In this document: positions 21,130 to 31,384 of the stretch, piece after piece
Layout of the letters: every line of letters starts with the position of its first letter
How positions within the stretch are numbered: position 1 is the stretch's first letter
Source of the DNA: Hyposmocoma kahamanoa
Taxonomy: Eukaryota; Arthropoda; Insecta; Lepidoptera; Cosmopterigidae
DNA: 64,000 bases
NCBI RefSeq assembly: GCF_003589595.1
Contig: NW_020653713.1
Coordinates: 5,513,405-5,577,404, forward strand
Direction: 5' to 3'
Notes under the pieces: model-generated
Databases searched by the model: none
Told to the model about the DNA's origin: nothing
What the model saw: the letters and a program-made list of their open reading frames with translations, nothing else
Made by a program: the position numbers and the translations under genes

Positions 21130-21388
21130 AACCGACTTCCGAAAGGAGGAGGTTCTCAATTCGACTGTATTTTTTGTTGTATGTTACGCCATTCCTCGAG
21201 CATTTGTGAACCGATTTTGATGATACTTTTTTGTTGAAAAAAGAAGGCACCCCATTACTGGTTCAATTTAAATTTGAAAAAAAAAATTCAACCTCAAGGG
21301 TGGCAAACTAGGGGATGAATCCGGTTTCGCGCACTTACCGGTAAGTGATTATGTAATTTCATGAACTTTTGAGGTCGGCTTTTTTTTA
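21130..21388 (+). mobile_element. TIR-X copy, nearly complete
   Basis: AACCGACTTCCGAAAGGAGG at the left and TTTTGAGGTCGGCTTTTTTT at the right. Internal GTGAACCGATTTTGATGATA, GGGTGGCAAACTAGGGGATG and TCCGGTTTCGCGCAC. 259 bp. Confidence 0.8.
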
Positions 21389-21529
21389 AGTTATAGTCGT
21401 TTAGTTGAAATTACCGAATATTTTCGACAGGTTTCTTTTGATGGTACTTATTACGAATGCAGAATATCAAAATTGTTTATTATAATAATATGTAGTTACT
21501 AGTGTTATTAGACAAGTTTTATGATCGTC

Positions 21530-21845
21530 TATTTTTTATAATATCAAGTGACGGGACGAACAAGTCATGCACCTGGTGGTAAGCGACACGCCAATCCATA
21601 CCAGTGGCACTCAGAGCTTCAAATTTGCATCGCTACACTTGCGATTTATAGGCGATTGCATCGATGCAAACGCGCGACTGCATCAATACAAACGCGCGCT
21701 TGCATCGCTGTTTAAAATCGCGCGCGTGTGCCGTGCACTGCCACGTCAAAGATCTCAGGGCCCGTGACGGGCCCAGTGGCAGCGCCCTGTCACACTGAGA
21801 CAAGTTTACAAATCCCATGTGTCTGTAATTCCACCAAATTAAAAC
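21530..21845 (-). repeat. Rep-1 copy with a 121-bp insertion
   Basis: Minus-strand tail TATAAAAAATA and ACTTGTTCGTCCCGTCACTT at 21530-21570, GTGTCGCTTACCACCAGGTG, then AAGCTCTGAGTGCCACTGG. The sequence breaks at about 21624 and resumes at 21746 with the complement of CAAAGATCTCAGGG through TGGGATTTGTAAACTTGTCT. The insertion lies at 21625-21745. Confidence 0.75.
21625..21745. repeat. 121-bp insertion rich in TGCATCG and CGCGCG
   Basis: Absent from the other Rep-1 copies. Built of near-repeated phrases: GATGCAAACGCGCGACTGCATC, in pieces, and AATACAAACGCGCGCTTGCATC, in pieces. No clear terminal repeats or target duplication. Confidence 0.55.
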
Positions 21846-22321
21846 GATGACGTACGGTAGGACCAAATTAGGCAAAAGCTTTTCTAAATTTGTTCGGGTC
21901 TGGATATTCTGGATACCCCGGAGCTAATTTCGCTACTCTAATAGTACATAAACCCAATTTGCGACCAGGTAATGATGTAGTTGTCTAGCATACTGGCACA
22001 AAACATGACGATGTTAAACAATTTCTTGATAAATATATATTTTATTTTGTGTTATAAAAGAGACGTTATATAATCCCTTTACATTGGTAAAATTCCTTAA
22101 AATTGTCATCATAATTAATTAATTGCACCCATCAAGGCGATGGTAATCAATCAAAGTGATTGTTTACAGCGGCCACTATTTCATGATCTCTAACGTGGTG
22201 AATTATTTATGTATTTAAAGGATCATTTTAAGATAGTGAAAAACAATACAATGTTTGATTTAATTTGAACGATGTGAACAAGGTTCTAGCTATACTATGC
22301 TTATATAGTAGCAGTAGACCT
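21846..22321. other. No identified features
   Basis: AT-rich and unassigned. Confidence 0.35.
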
Positions 22322-22851
22322 CATTGTGAAAGAGTTCATCCAGGGAAGTACTGCTACTTTACCTAATTCTGCCGCCTAGCAGAAATGTATGCTTCACCGG
22401 GTTCTGGTTTGGAAGCCGCCACCGCGCCGCAACGGCGTCGCCTCCGCGCCGCCATCGCGCCGCCACCGCGCCGCCACCACCGCGCCGCCACCACCGCGCC
22501 ACCGCCGCGGCACCATTGGTGGTTAAGGGACAAAATCAAGCGGAGGTGGCACGGTAGCGGCTCGGTGGCGAACGTATATACAGCATATATGCGCGGTGGC
22601 GGGACGGTGTCGGCGCGGCGGCGGCATCGTGTACACGAGCGCTTAAGGGTGCTGGTGAAATTACGGGCACATGAGACTTGTCAACTTATGTGTCAGGGTG
22701 ACGGACATCCGTGTAGTGCCAGTTCAATTTAATCGCAGATCTTTGCGATGAAAAGCTCTAAGTTTCACTACAACTGTTATGGATAGGCGTGTCGCTTACC
22801 ACCAGGCGCACGACTTTCTTGTCCCGTTACTTAATATAATAAAAAAAACAC
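22322..22851 (+). repeat. Rep-1 copy with a GC-rich insertion, otherwise near full length
   Basis: GTGAAAGAGTTCATCCAGGG, AAGTACTGCTACTTTACC, then GGTTCTGGTTTGGAAG up to 22415. After the insert: AAGGGTGCTGGTGAAATTAC, GTCAACTTATGTGTCAGGGT, ATCTTTGCGATGAAAAGCTC, TTATGGATAGGCGTGTCGCT, GTCCCGTTACTTAATATAAT and an A-rich tail. A good reference for the family's order. Confidence 0.85.
22416..22643. repeat. 228-bp GC-rich foldback insertion
   Basis: The left half is built from CCGCCACCGCG and CGCCGCCACC units, the right half from the complementary GGCGGTGGCG and CGGCGCGGCGGCGGC, around a less GC-rich centre (CATTGGTGGTTAAGGGAC). It interrupts Rep-1 between GGTTTTGAAG- and AAGGGTGCTGG-type sequence. 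The 115-residue frame across it (22385-22732) is a product of the repeats. Confidence 0.6.
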
Positions 22852-23225
22852 CACCATGACTTGAGAATATAGCTAGAGAATGCATAAAATATGTTTTTTT
22901 GTAAAGCATTATACAGTGTGCCTTACAAAATCAGCGAATAGTTCGTCACGACTGAACGCTATTTACAATTCTGGTTGACTTCATTCATTTACATAGTATA
23001 TTATATTTCAAATAAATCCCAATTTATTTACATTATTGTAAGGAACGGTTTGACGAGATCTTTGGCGACTTTCTATATCCTAAACTCAAACTGGAAATTA
23101 CAAATTTGTTATATATCGTTTTGTTGGTTAAAAAAACAGATTATATTAGATTAAAATTAAACCAGATAACTAAAATATAACTAAGGTAATAACAAACATG
23201 CGGTCAAGTTATTCATTTATTAGTT
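22852..23225. other. AT-rich sequence, nothing identified
   Basis: Unassigned. Confidence 0.35.
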
Positions 23226-23274
23226 TTTTTTTTATAACACCAAGTGATGGGACGAACAAGTCTTGCGACTGTTG
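23226..23274 (-). repeat. Rep-1 tail fragment
   Basis: Complement of the Rep-1 end: T-rich stretch, TATAACACCAAGTGATGGGA, CGAACAAGTCTTGCGACTG. Ends at an AATAATAAT tract that starts SINE-4. Confidence 0.65.
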
Positions 23275-23485
23275 GTAATAATAATAATAATAATTAATGA
23301 GACAATCACACCAATTGCCTGGTCTCAGACTAAGGAATTTCCTGTACTATGAGTACTAGACCAATGGTATCCACTCAGGACAGAAGCAATTTAGAAAAGT
23401 TCATTTCCTAAATTGATCCTATCGGGAATCGAATCCAGGATCCGGTGCTCACAGTGTAAGCCGTAAGGGCGCGTTTAATCGACAC
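23275..23485 (-). mobile_element. SINE-4 copy (tRNA-derived)
   Basis: Minus strand: TTACACTGTGAGCACCGG, CCTGGATTCGATTCCCGATA (B-box-like), ATTTAGGAAATGAACTTTTC, ACTCATAGTACAGGAAATTC, TAGTCTGAGACCAGGCAATT, then an ATTATTATT tail. The A-box region is unclear. Confidence 0.6.
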
Positions 23486-23947
23486 GAATTTCATTAGTTG
23501 TACGCAAGCTTTCTTCACAGTGTAGGGATGTTTATTGTTTAACGTGATTTCGGGTGTAAAATAAAATCCACCCTACTTCGATGGCTGGGGGTGGAAAGAA
23601 TTGGAGAGGATCGAGCATGCCAAAAGAGCGTATTTGGGGCGATGCTTACAACAAACGATACAATATATAAAGTAGGTAAAAATACACTCCTATGGACGAC
23701 ATGTCCCAACACCGTTCCAAGTAGGACGTTACTAATTTTTAATCGTATTATATTACGCCTATTAATGTATGGTTATTTATTAATTTGCCTGTTTTTTACT
23801 TTTAAGATTTCAGCTACTCCCTAACAAGATATTGTATATTTTATTATGAAATTTCATCTTAGCTTATAAATATATTTTTGAATTGTTATAAATTAATTTC
23901 ACCCTGTACGAATAACACTATGTCGAAAGGAGTTGTGCAAATATAGG
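23486..23947. other. No identified features
   Basis: A 77-residue frame at 23591-23824 is not recognised. The remainder is AT-rich. Confidence 0.35.
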
Positions 23948-24167
23948 AATTATAATAATAATAATAATAATAACATACACACTCAAAGTAGCCCCGCACT
24001 AGGGAATCCCTGTGTTGCGGGTGCTGTGGACACACACGTAGACAACCACAAATTACACCACGAGAGAAATAAATGTAGGCGACAGAAATAGTTCTCCCGA
24101 CCCGGGAACTGAACCTGGGACCTCTGTGTGGCAGTGGCATGGTAACCGTTCGGCCACGGAGGCAGTT
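23948..24167 (-). mobile_element. SINE-2 copy
   Basis: Minus strand: TGCCTCCGTGGCCGAACGGT (A-box), CCCAGGTTCAGTTCCCGGGT (B-box with one change), ACATTTATTTCTCTCGTGG, CACAGGGATTCCCTAGTGCG, ending in a TTATTATTATT tail. Confidence 0.85.
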
Positions 24168-24714
24168 AAATTAAGAGGTGATCTGCAAATTTTCTCCACT
24201 CCGCTTGGAGACCAGCGTTTTAGTTTGCTATGCATGTATTTATGGACGCACTACATTCCGTAAATTACATTCTTCTGAAGTACAACAAATCGCATATCCA
24301 GTGGAAAACAGATTTAACTACAAAAACCTTGCTCATTTTTCTTTTTAATTTTTCCATACGGGGTGAAATGAGTTTTGAAATAGCTATGACATTTAAAAGC
24401 TCTTCAATGGTGCTCAGTAGCCCTAAAACCAAAACTTGAACTCATTTTCTGTAAATTTTACAAAGGAGTTAAGTCACTGTTTCACCAAAGGTGCGATATG
24501 TCATAGTCCTTAGAACACCGGCTGCTGTTAGTGAAATATGCGGAGGGTCTGCACGAAGATGAGGTTGGTCAAGGTGCGGGGATGATTACCACTGACATTC
24601 GTCTTCATTACCGGCGAACCTTTGCAAGATGCGGGAAACGATTTTGTTATAAGAGATTTAGGAATTTGATTTAGTATGTCATTTAGGTTTATTTTTAGCC
24701 TGGTCGTAGATACT
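24168..24714. other. No identified features
   Basis: A 69-residue frame at 24230-24439 has no recognisable domain. Confidence 0.35.
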
Positions 24715-24900
24715 TATATATTAGACAAAGTGATATACATTGCTCTGATTCCAAAGTAACTAAAGTACATGTGTTATGGAAATAAACAACGGCGATATCA
24801 CAAACATCCAATCCCAAGGCAATATAGAAAAGTTAGTTTTCTGTATTGACCCGGCCTGGAATTAAACCCGGGAAACCATACGATACGGCATATCATTCGA
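24715..24900 (-). mobile_element. SINE-3 copy, partial
   Basis: Contains CATTGCTCTGATTCCAAAGT, ACATGTGTTATGGAAATAAA, CAACGGCGATATCACAAACA and TTCTGTATTGACCCGGCCTG, collinear with the fuller copy at 41603-41850. The tRNA-like head is eroded (AATTAAACCCGGGAAACC). Confidence 0.7.
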
Positions 24901-24904
24901 TACA

Positions 24905-25155
24905 GCAGTTTCAGTGCCACTCAGAATTATAAATTACAAAGATATCAGAGGGGCACTGTTACAGCGCCCGTTATTTTGAAACTTAAGTTGACAAGTCTCA
25001 TGTGCATGTTATTTCACCAGCACCCTTACCCTTTAAAACCGAAACGTATTAACGTGAGCATTACTGTTTGGCGGCAGAAACAGGTACGGGAGCAGTACCT
25101 AATTCCCTGCATGAACTCTTTCACAGGGAGCTCTGTTGCTACTAAAAAAGACATA
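24905..25155 (-). repeat. Rep-1 copy
   Basis: Minus strand: GAGCTCCCTGTGAAAGAGTT, AGGGAATTAGGTACTGCTCC, GTTTTAAAGGGTAAGGGTGC, TGACTTGTCAACTTAAGT-type core, TTTGTAATTTATAATTCTGA, GTGGCACTGAAACTG. The 3' tail is missing. Confidence 0.75.
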
Positions 25156-25577
25156 ATTTAAGAGTCGAATACAGACTGACCCTCTGTACACCCGCATCAT
25201 GTGACGTGTGCGCTAGTTACAAATCATAGACAATCCATATACACTACAGGGACTTCACACGTTTACCAAGGGTTATGAATTCTCTTCGTCGAGAAGTATT
25301 GCTGCTAAATATTTACAAATATAACTTAAAAGCAATTTCTTAATTAAGTTTACACAGAGCTCTGAAGTATCCAATATTTTGTAAGTTGAGGGAAAATTTG
25401 TTTTTAGCTAACTTTGTACAGGATCGATATTTGCTCTAGAAGCGTCATGTTCGTACACATATTATAAGAACGTACATACAGTTTTGTTAACTCACCTTTC
25501 GACTATTGAAGAATTTTTAAGATATCATTATTTCTTCAACTGTAATAACATAATGGCGGCATGTTCAGCGTATTTCG

Positions 25578-25648
25578 AGAGGTCGTTACGGTCAACGAGG
25601 TCGGAAAGGTTGACGAGGTCGAAAAGGTCGATGAGGTCGGTGAGGTGT
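25578..25648 (+). repeat. GAGGTCG minisatellite
   Basis: Tandem, slightly varied units of the type GAGGTCGGAAAGGTTGAC / GAGGTCGAAAAGGTCGAT, about four to five units. It encodes a short Arg/Ser-rich run in one frame, probably by chance. Confidence 0.65.
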
Positions 25649-25752
25649 CAAGTTCAATTTGACGATCAACAATTATTGTCTAGTACTATCGACAAAATTT
25701 GAAATCTGTGCTAATTTTAAATTTTTATTGAATTGATATTCAGTTCTTTTTT

Positions 25753-25838
25753 GTGAAATTACTCTTTCACTCTTTCTTTAACTGATCTTTGTATTAATAA
25801 TTATAACAAACTAGAGGAGTAATTTCACAAAAAGTAAT
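25753..25838. repeat. Short SINE-A foldback
   Basis: TTTTGTGAAATTACTCTTTC near 25749 pairs with GAGGAGTAATTTCACAAAAA at about 25814-25833. Between them is the family tail GATCTTTGTATTAATAATTA. Confidence 0.6.
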
Positions 25839-25869
25839 TGAATATCAAAACAATAAAAATTTAAAATAG

Positions 25870-25930
25870 TACAGTGAATAGCGACATCTCCTACCAGGAC
25901 TGGTAGCTGTAAGGGTACTAACTGAGTGAT
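25870..25930 (+). mobile_element. SINE-A 5' fragment
   Basis: GTGAATAGCGACATCTCCTA, CCAGGACTGGTAGCTGTAAG: the A-box side of the family (compare 15670-15710). Ends within 60 bp. Confidence 0.5.
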
Positions 25931-26254
25931 AAATCTATTAATAATTATAACAAACTCTGTGATAAATTTTTAATTGTATTATATAATTGTATTATATATT
26001 ATATCATATAAACGTTGCAACTTTTAAGAAACCGATCAGAATAAAAAAAATCTAAAACTTCGCTTTACGATTCTTCTTTCTCTGTGCACGCTGTTTGTTC
26101 GAGCGCAGTCGTTAAACATTCTGCCTATCACAATAGCAATATACTGCTGCTTCTCCTTCTTTTAAGACATGTATTGTAAGTAATGTGTTTGTAGGTATAT
26201 ATCGTCTGTTTAAAGGTAACATTTCAAACAAAAAGTTTTTAAATTTTTATTGAA

Positions 26255-26540
26255 TTGATGTTCAATTATTTTTTGTGAAATTACTCCACTAGTTAATGTT
26301 ATAATTATTAATACAAAGATCGAACACTCAGAAAAAATTCCTTCGATCCGGCCGGATTTGAAACGACGTTTTCTAGCATACCGTGGAAGATGCTATACCA
26401 ACTAAGCCACGGAAGGAACCAACGGACCTCACGAATTTTTCTATGTGCTTGCGTCGTGTCTTTATATTTGGTTTTTCAACGACTTTTTAGTCGTAGCGCC
26501 ATCTATGAGAAATCTATGAAAGATTTATCACCTTTACAGC
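26255..26540 (-). mobile_element. SINE-A copy, long
   Basis: The + strand reads the complement of tail to head: TTTTTTGTGAAATTACTCCA, AATACAAAGATCGAACACTC, CTTCGATCCGGCCGGATTTG, CTATACCAACTAAGCCACGG (tRNA-like), CACGAATTTTTCTATGTGC, then GACTTTTTAGTCGTAGCGCC. The fullest copy in this orientation; its B-box is decayed (ATTTGAAACGACG). Confidence 0.75.
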
Positions 26541-26756
26541 TACCAGTCCTGGCGAGTGAAAAAAAAGTTTTTAATTTATATAGCTATGGTAAGAAAATCA
26601 CAATCTATTCTGCACATGCAACTCAATAACAAAAAAGCTATAAACTCAATAGAAGTTTTATCTGCAGAAAGATGACGATTTTCTTACAACCGGTACATAA
26701 TTTAGAGATTTTTGTGGAAAATGTCATTCATGTGGTTTTACGCAGACGATATTCTC

Positions 26757-27000
26757 CCGGACACACAATTCGAGTCACCATGCATTTTCAGTATTAAATG
26801 CTCCTAGCTTAAACAATGCTTGATTGCTAAAATGTCATTATACGACTTTGAAACTGGTATACTAAACGTCATTAGCTCAAGAACTTATCGAAAACTTTAA
26901 TTTCAAGACCAGAGAAAACTTTTTCTTCAATGATAACTATATTCTTATATTCTAGCCCTCTAAGGATAAAAATGCAAGGTGGGTCGAATTATGTGTCCGG
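26757..27000. mobile_element. TIR-Z copy 2
   Basis: Ends CCGGACACACAATTCGAGTC and CGAATTATGTGTCCGG are inverted repeats. Internal AGCTTAAACAATGCTTGATT and TTTGAAACTGGTATACTAAA are shared with copies 1 and 3. 244 bp, uninterrupted, non-coding. Flanks show no clear target duplication. Confidence 0.8.
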
Positions 27001-27149
27001 GAGTGTATTATGTATTTGCATGTTTTTGTATCATATAATATATGAGTACCTATGTGTATGTATAGGGATATATGTATATAAGTAGAGTGTGTTGTTTAAT
27101 AATTTCTATATATCTTTGTAATTATTCACATCTAGCACCCCCGCTTTTA

Positions 27150-27295
27150 TTCATGTTTAATCTCTCTCCATCCTAAGGTTGTCTGGAAGATTTCGCTGTA
27201 AGCGATAAGGCCGCCAATTGTTCCCTACTGAAGTGTTTCATGTGTTCTGTAATTTTTCCATGTATGTGGTGCTAACAATAAATAATTTTATATCC
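27150..27295 (+). repeat. LINE-T 3' UTR tail
   Basis: CTCTCCATCCTAAGGTTGTC, TGGAAGATTTCGCTGTAAGC, GATAAGGCCGCCAATTGTTC, GTGCTAACAATAAATAA (polyadenylation-like AATAAA). This pattern is the 3' end of an abundant lepidopteran non-LTR retrotransposon. The reverse orientation occurs at 53720-53880. Confidence 0.75.
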
Positions 27296-27828
27296 ATCTA
27301 ATTTTTATATCATATATCAGTGAAAATTAAATGAAAACTTATTTTCTTCATTGCATTTTTTATCAAACTAAATTGAAATTTTCATACAAAACCTGAAATT
27401 TAAACGTAAGGTACAAAGAGGGGTGCAAGCAATTTCTTAGGCAATTTAAACAATTGGAGCATCTGCTTTTGTTTACGGGTAATGACCGCGTGCCGGTGAC
27501 GTGTGCGACGCCCCTAATTAATATTTCTAATTCAGAGGATACCTAAAGTTAAATTGGCGAAAGTATATTCTCTGTTAATATTATTGTTAGATATGATTCT
27601 GAAACTCGCACATCTAATATGCTTTTATTTATGAATGAATTATTTGATATTTTATAATTGTTTGTATTTTATAATTTATTTGGCAAATCAAATAAATACG
27701 ATTTTATTTTGAAAGAAAAGAAATGAAATTAAATGAAAATTTATTCGCTTAAAAAATGGTGAACAAGAGATGGAACACAGTAGAGAGTTAGAGCTCATGT
27801 TTTACCACATCTGGCATGCAAAATTATA
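27296..27828. other. AT-rich sequence, nothing identified
   Basis: Unassigned. Confidence 0.35.
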
Positions 27829-27836
27829 CTTATAGT

Positions 27837-28119
27837 CATTGACTTACAAATAAATGGACGACGGGTCTAATACAAAAACCACGAAAAAAATGTCCCAAGT
27901 CAACCTATTTAAACGTGACATGTAAAGGAATATGAAAAAGCTAAAACGTTGAATTTAAATTATAATGTCATCGCAGTACTGTCTAATTTTGCTTGCTTCG
28001 CTGTCAGCCGAACAAACGAAGACTAAAGCGGGAATGACGCTCTGTATACGATTTTAACGCCCTATAAATTCGGACACTTTTTAGCGCGGACCCGAGGTCC
28101 ATATAATTGTAAGTCAATG
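27837..28119 (-). mobile_element. hAT-M MITE, copy 2 (long subtype)
   Basis: Flanked by exact 8-bp CTTATAGT at 27829-27836 and 28120-28127. 283 bp. Contains an extra block (GACATGTAAAGGAATATGAA, AAAGCTAAAACG) also found in copy 7, so two subtypes exist. Confidence 0.95.
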
Positions 28120-28127
28120 CTTATAGT

Positions 28128-28947
28128 GATTGAATTAATTGATAGATTACGAATAACGTCAGTAGACATGCACTAAACATCCTTAAAGTTCTAATTCTTA
28201 AATAACAAAACTTATGAAATTCAAACAATTATATAATATTATAATATCAGTAGTAATTTATACGTCAATGTTCATTCAAGAAATCGGTAACTGTGAAATC
28301 ATTTTTGTCTTTAAGCCTTTGTATCCAAACTGTTTTTAAACAAACTGTTTGGTAACACTTTAATGTCGTTTGGTGGAGCATTATATATTTGGACACATAT
28401 ACCATTGCATTGATTTTTATATTAGGACAGTCTAGGTACATTATTGTAAAACATTCTATTTGGATCCCTTATAGGTCTACTATGGATATCTCTTCTTTTT
28501 TTAAGCATATCTAGGTTTTGTTTAACAAACCAGGCTTTCGTGATTGCTACAAATTGGAAATGAAACTATTTTTTCAGAAACAATACTCTCAATCTCGAAG
28601 TATACTCTCCCTGACAATCAACCGGGACCAGAGATGGGCAATGGGTTAAAACCCAATCAACCGCCCGTATTTTTAACCAATTTCCGCCCAAAATCGTAGA
28701 CAGAAACGCCAAATAAGGAAATTGATACCTATAGTTAAAATAAAAATAATAAATTATCCACAAAACACATAAAACGAATATTAAAACAAAAAACAATAAT
28801 GTGGACAAAAAGGATGATAACTCAGCATTGCTGATTTTCAGTCTACACCTATAGCTATTCGCTTGCTACATCGTGTTGTGTTGTAGTGGTGTGCATAATA
28901 CCAAGTAATTATACAGAAGATAGTGCTGCACTATATTGTGTATTAAC
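28128..28947. other. No identified gene; short PLE-like fragment
   Basis: 28505-28575 (CTAGGTTTTG..., TTTCGTGATTGCTACAAATT, GGAAATGAAACTATTTT) resembles the PLE-like repeat end seen at 30300-30350. The remainder is unassigned. Confidence 0.4.
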
Positions 28948-29108
28948 AAAAAAAAAACTGACCTCAAAAGCTCGTGGCATTACATCTATTTGCCAAGTTT
29001 TATTGGAATCGGTTACCGGAAAGTGCGCGGAACCGGATTTATCTTCTAGTTTGCCACCCTTAGAAGTGGAATATTTTCTTCAAATTTGAATGGGACCAAT
29101 ACTGAGGT
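28948..29108 (-). mobile_element. TIR-X copy, 5' truncated
   Basis: AAAAAAAAACTGACCTCAAA, ATCTATTTGCCAAGTTTTAT, TGGAATCGGTTACCGGAAAG, TAGTTTGCCACCCTTAGAAG: the complement of the distal half of TIR-X. A SINE-A fragment replaces its other half at about 29108. Confidence 0.7.
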
Positions 29109-29250
29109 ATCCTCTCCCAACTGAGCTACTGGAACAAGTTAGCAGGCCTCACGAATTTCTCTATGTGCTAGCTGTGGATATTTGTTATTTATTTTAAGGG
29201 CTTTTTTGCCGTAACGTCAAGTTTAACGAAATTTCGTCAACGAAAGATTT
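29100..29250 (-). mobile_element. SINE-A fragment with exact A-box
   Basis: The complement of 29105-29126 reads TTCCAGTAGCTCAGTTGGGA, holding TAGCTCAGTTGG, an exact match to the pol III A-box consensus. CACGAATTTCTCTATGTGC and GGGCTTTTTTGCCGTAACG match the 26430-26500 copy. The B-box side is missing. Confidence 0.6.
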
Positions 29251-30299
29251 TCTTCGCTGATTTTATCTATGATAATATTATTTACTATTGACAGGATAAA
29301 AATATAACAAAATAATCACCCAAAGAAACGAAATCAATTTCACTATTACAATTACATTACAGCTAGCAACAGACATAAAAATTTCACTCCACTCTATTCA
29401 ATTCCTTTATGCTTTCTTACATTACAGAACGCTTTGTCTTTCGTTCTTTTGTACACTGCCATTCCCTCAGCTCCTCTGACACCCTTATACAAAACATCAT
29501 CTCATACCCCCGACTTTTATTCCAACCCTTTCACCGTGTCTGCGATTCAACAGTGAAAATCCCTTCCTGATTTTTTTCGACGATCTACTGCTCTTGATTA
29601 CTTGAAAGGAGCTATCAATGAAACATGTTCGCTAGTATTAGCTTTCGTCTATTCAGTCCTCTTTCTTTATTTATTTCCTTATTATACACAGTCATTATTA
29701 TTTATATCCTGTATTTTTTATAAGCATGTAAATTCATTCATAATTATTAGGCTTTATCAATGACGGCTGATCCCGTCGTCATTCACAGCAGCACTGCAAA
29801 CTGTTCTTGCAAATGTTTCTTGCGCATAAGTAAGTACGGCTATGACAGTAGTAAAGTGATTTTATTTAATTTATTTCAGCAAAAAAAGTCTAAATTTATA
29901 CATTAAAATAGCGTATATCGTAAAATAGCGTAGCCCTTGCAGTATAAGAAGACAAATAAAAGTTATTATGTCCTAACAATTCCAAACGAAACAATTACTA
30001 ATTAGGTTATATTTAAGCAGTGATAAAGGTTATTTATTTACCATTTGAATAATTAAATCACAGTTTGGAAAGTAGTAAGAGAGGTGATTTTGATTACTAA
30101 TAGTACATTTTATGTATCGTTTAGTTATGTAATTCATTTCACCTAGATTCCAGAAAATACCTACCTGACTAACCTGATTTGAAGTGTGAAAACACGTTTC
30201 ATTATTATTTATTATAGAATAGGGTTTCTGCAGTACACATTATTGGTTTATTGAGTTACTGAGAAACTATGCATTTAGAGAAAAAACTTGAGAGATTTT
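29251..30299. other. No identified gene; minor dispersed repeat
   Basis: 29740-29870 contains GGCTTTATCAATGACGGCTG and GTACGGCTATGACAGTAGTA, which reappear inverted at 45880-45990. Otherwise unassigned. Confidence 0.35.
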
Positions 30300-30612
30300 T
30301 TACTGAGTTCTTAGGTTTTCGCGATTGTTACACATAGGAAATGAAACTATTGTATAATAATTTGTAAAACTTAATGTAACGTAAATTGGAATATTTTCTT
30401 TGTAAAATTAAAAATAAGGTATTTAATTCATAACTATTGTAACTATAGTGAAAAAATAGGGTGGTTTGCATCAATATTAGACGTAACTGGTTGAAGACTG
30501 TACCACCTCAGTCAACCGTGACCATGAGACCTGTAAAGGGCCCGAAACGTCGGTTTGTTTGAAAAAACAAATATACGCGATTTAAATCCGGAAAAATAGT
30601 TTCATTTCCTAT
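30300..30612 (+). repeat. PLE-like repeat pieces
   Basis: 30305-30350: CTTAGGTTTTCGCGATTGTT, ACACATAGGAAATGAAACTA. 30515-30612: CCGTGACCATGAGACC, TGTAAAGGGCCCGAAACGTCGG in pieces, ACAAATATACGCGATTTAAA, TCCGGAAAAATAGTTTCATT. The CCGAAACGTCGG motif with an upstream CTG...GG segment resembles sequences near the ends of Penelope-like retroelements, where a hammerhead ribozyme is often encoded. Family assignment is inference. Confidence 0.45.
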
Positions 30613-31384
30613 GGATTTTTTACTGTCAGAAAGTTCCAGCGCGAAAACAAACTGCACAACCACAAAAGGCAGTCGCTGGCGACGCACTGACATGTACGGT
30701 CTTACATCACCTCATACAAACACGTCGGTATTCACCGCACTGTCTTGGTGTGCATACATTCAATTTTGTCAGGACATTGTATTACATTGTACAACTATAA
30801 AGAAAGCACTTGGAATTCGCACGGTAAAGCCTGTAGTAGTTTTTATAAGATCCATATATCGAAACGGGATACCCCGTATTGTCGAATTTTCGAATTTTCC
30901 ATTTTAAGATGAACGCCGTTACTGTTCATGAAGGGGTCAAGTATATATACATAGAAATCTGAACTGTAAACATATTGACCGAGTGCACATTTCAATGCCA
31001 CGTTCAAAGACTGGCATTGCTAATGTGGGGAACAAAGCGGCAAGGATCAAATAAGATTGAGCGCGGGTCACAGTAACTGGATGCAACCCGAGAAGTGGGC
31101 AAATGTCGTTGTCACTCCTTGAGTGCCCGAAGATAGAAGGCAACGGCGGGGATGGCCATGAAAGCTTTGGTGGGACCTCCAAAGACAAGGTTTTTGAGGG
31201 ACACTTTTGCCCAGCAGTGACACAATAGCTTAAAAAAAGTATACATTTGCTGGGACTAAGCTGTAAGCTATCAGCGAGGTCATATGTGGTGTATATTGAA
31301 CGGCTGTCAGATAATATACTATGGTGATTGACTGTGAATATACCACAACATGATGGAACTGGCTTTCTCACAAATACAAGATTT
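30613..31384. other. No confident feature; possible old repeat on the - strand
   Basis: On the - strand near 31215 CACTGCTGGGCAAAAGTGTC recalls a common lepidopteran interspersed repeat (CACTGTTGGGCAAAGG-like), but the similarity fades quickly. A 201-residue frame (30937-31542, -) runs from this DNA into Rep-1 and is not a recognised protein. Confidence 0.3.

Noticed and set aside
22385..22732. 115-residue Ala/Pro/Arg-rich frame
   Set aside because: Produced by the GC-rich CCGCCACC repeat insertion inside Rep-1.
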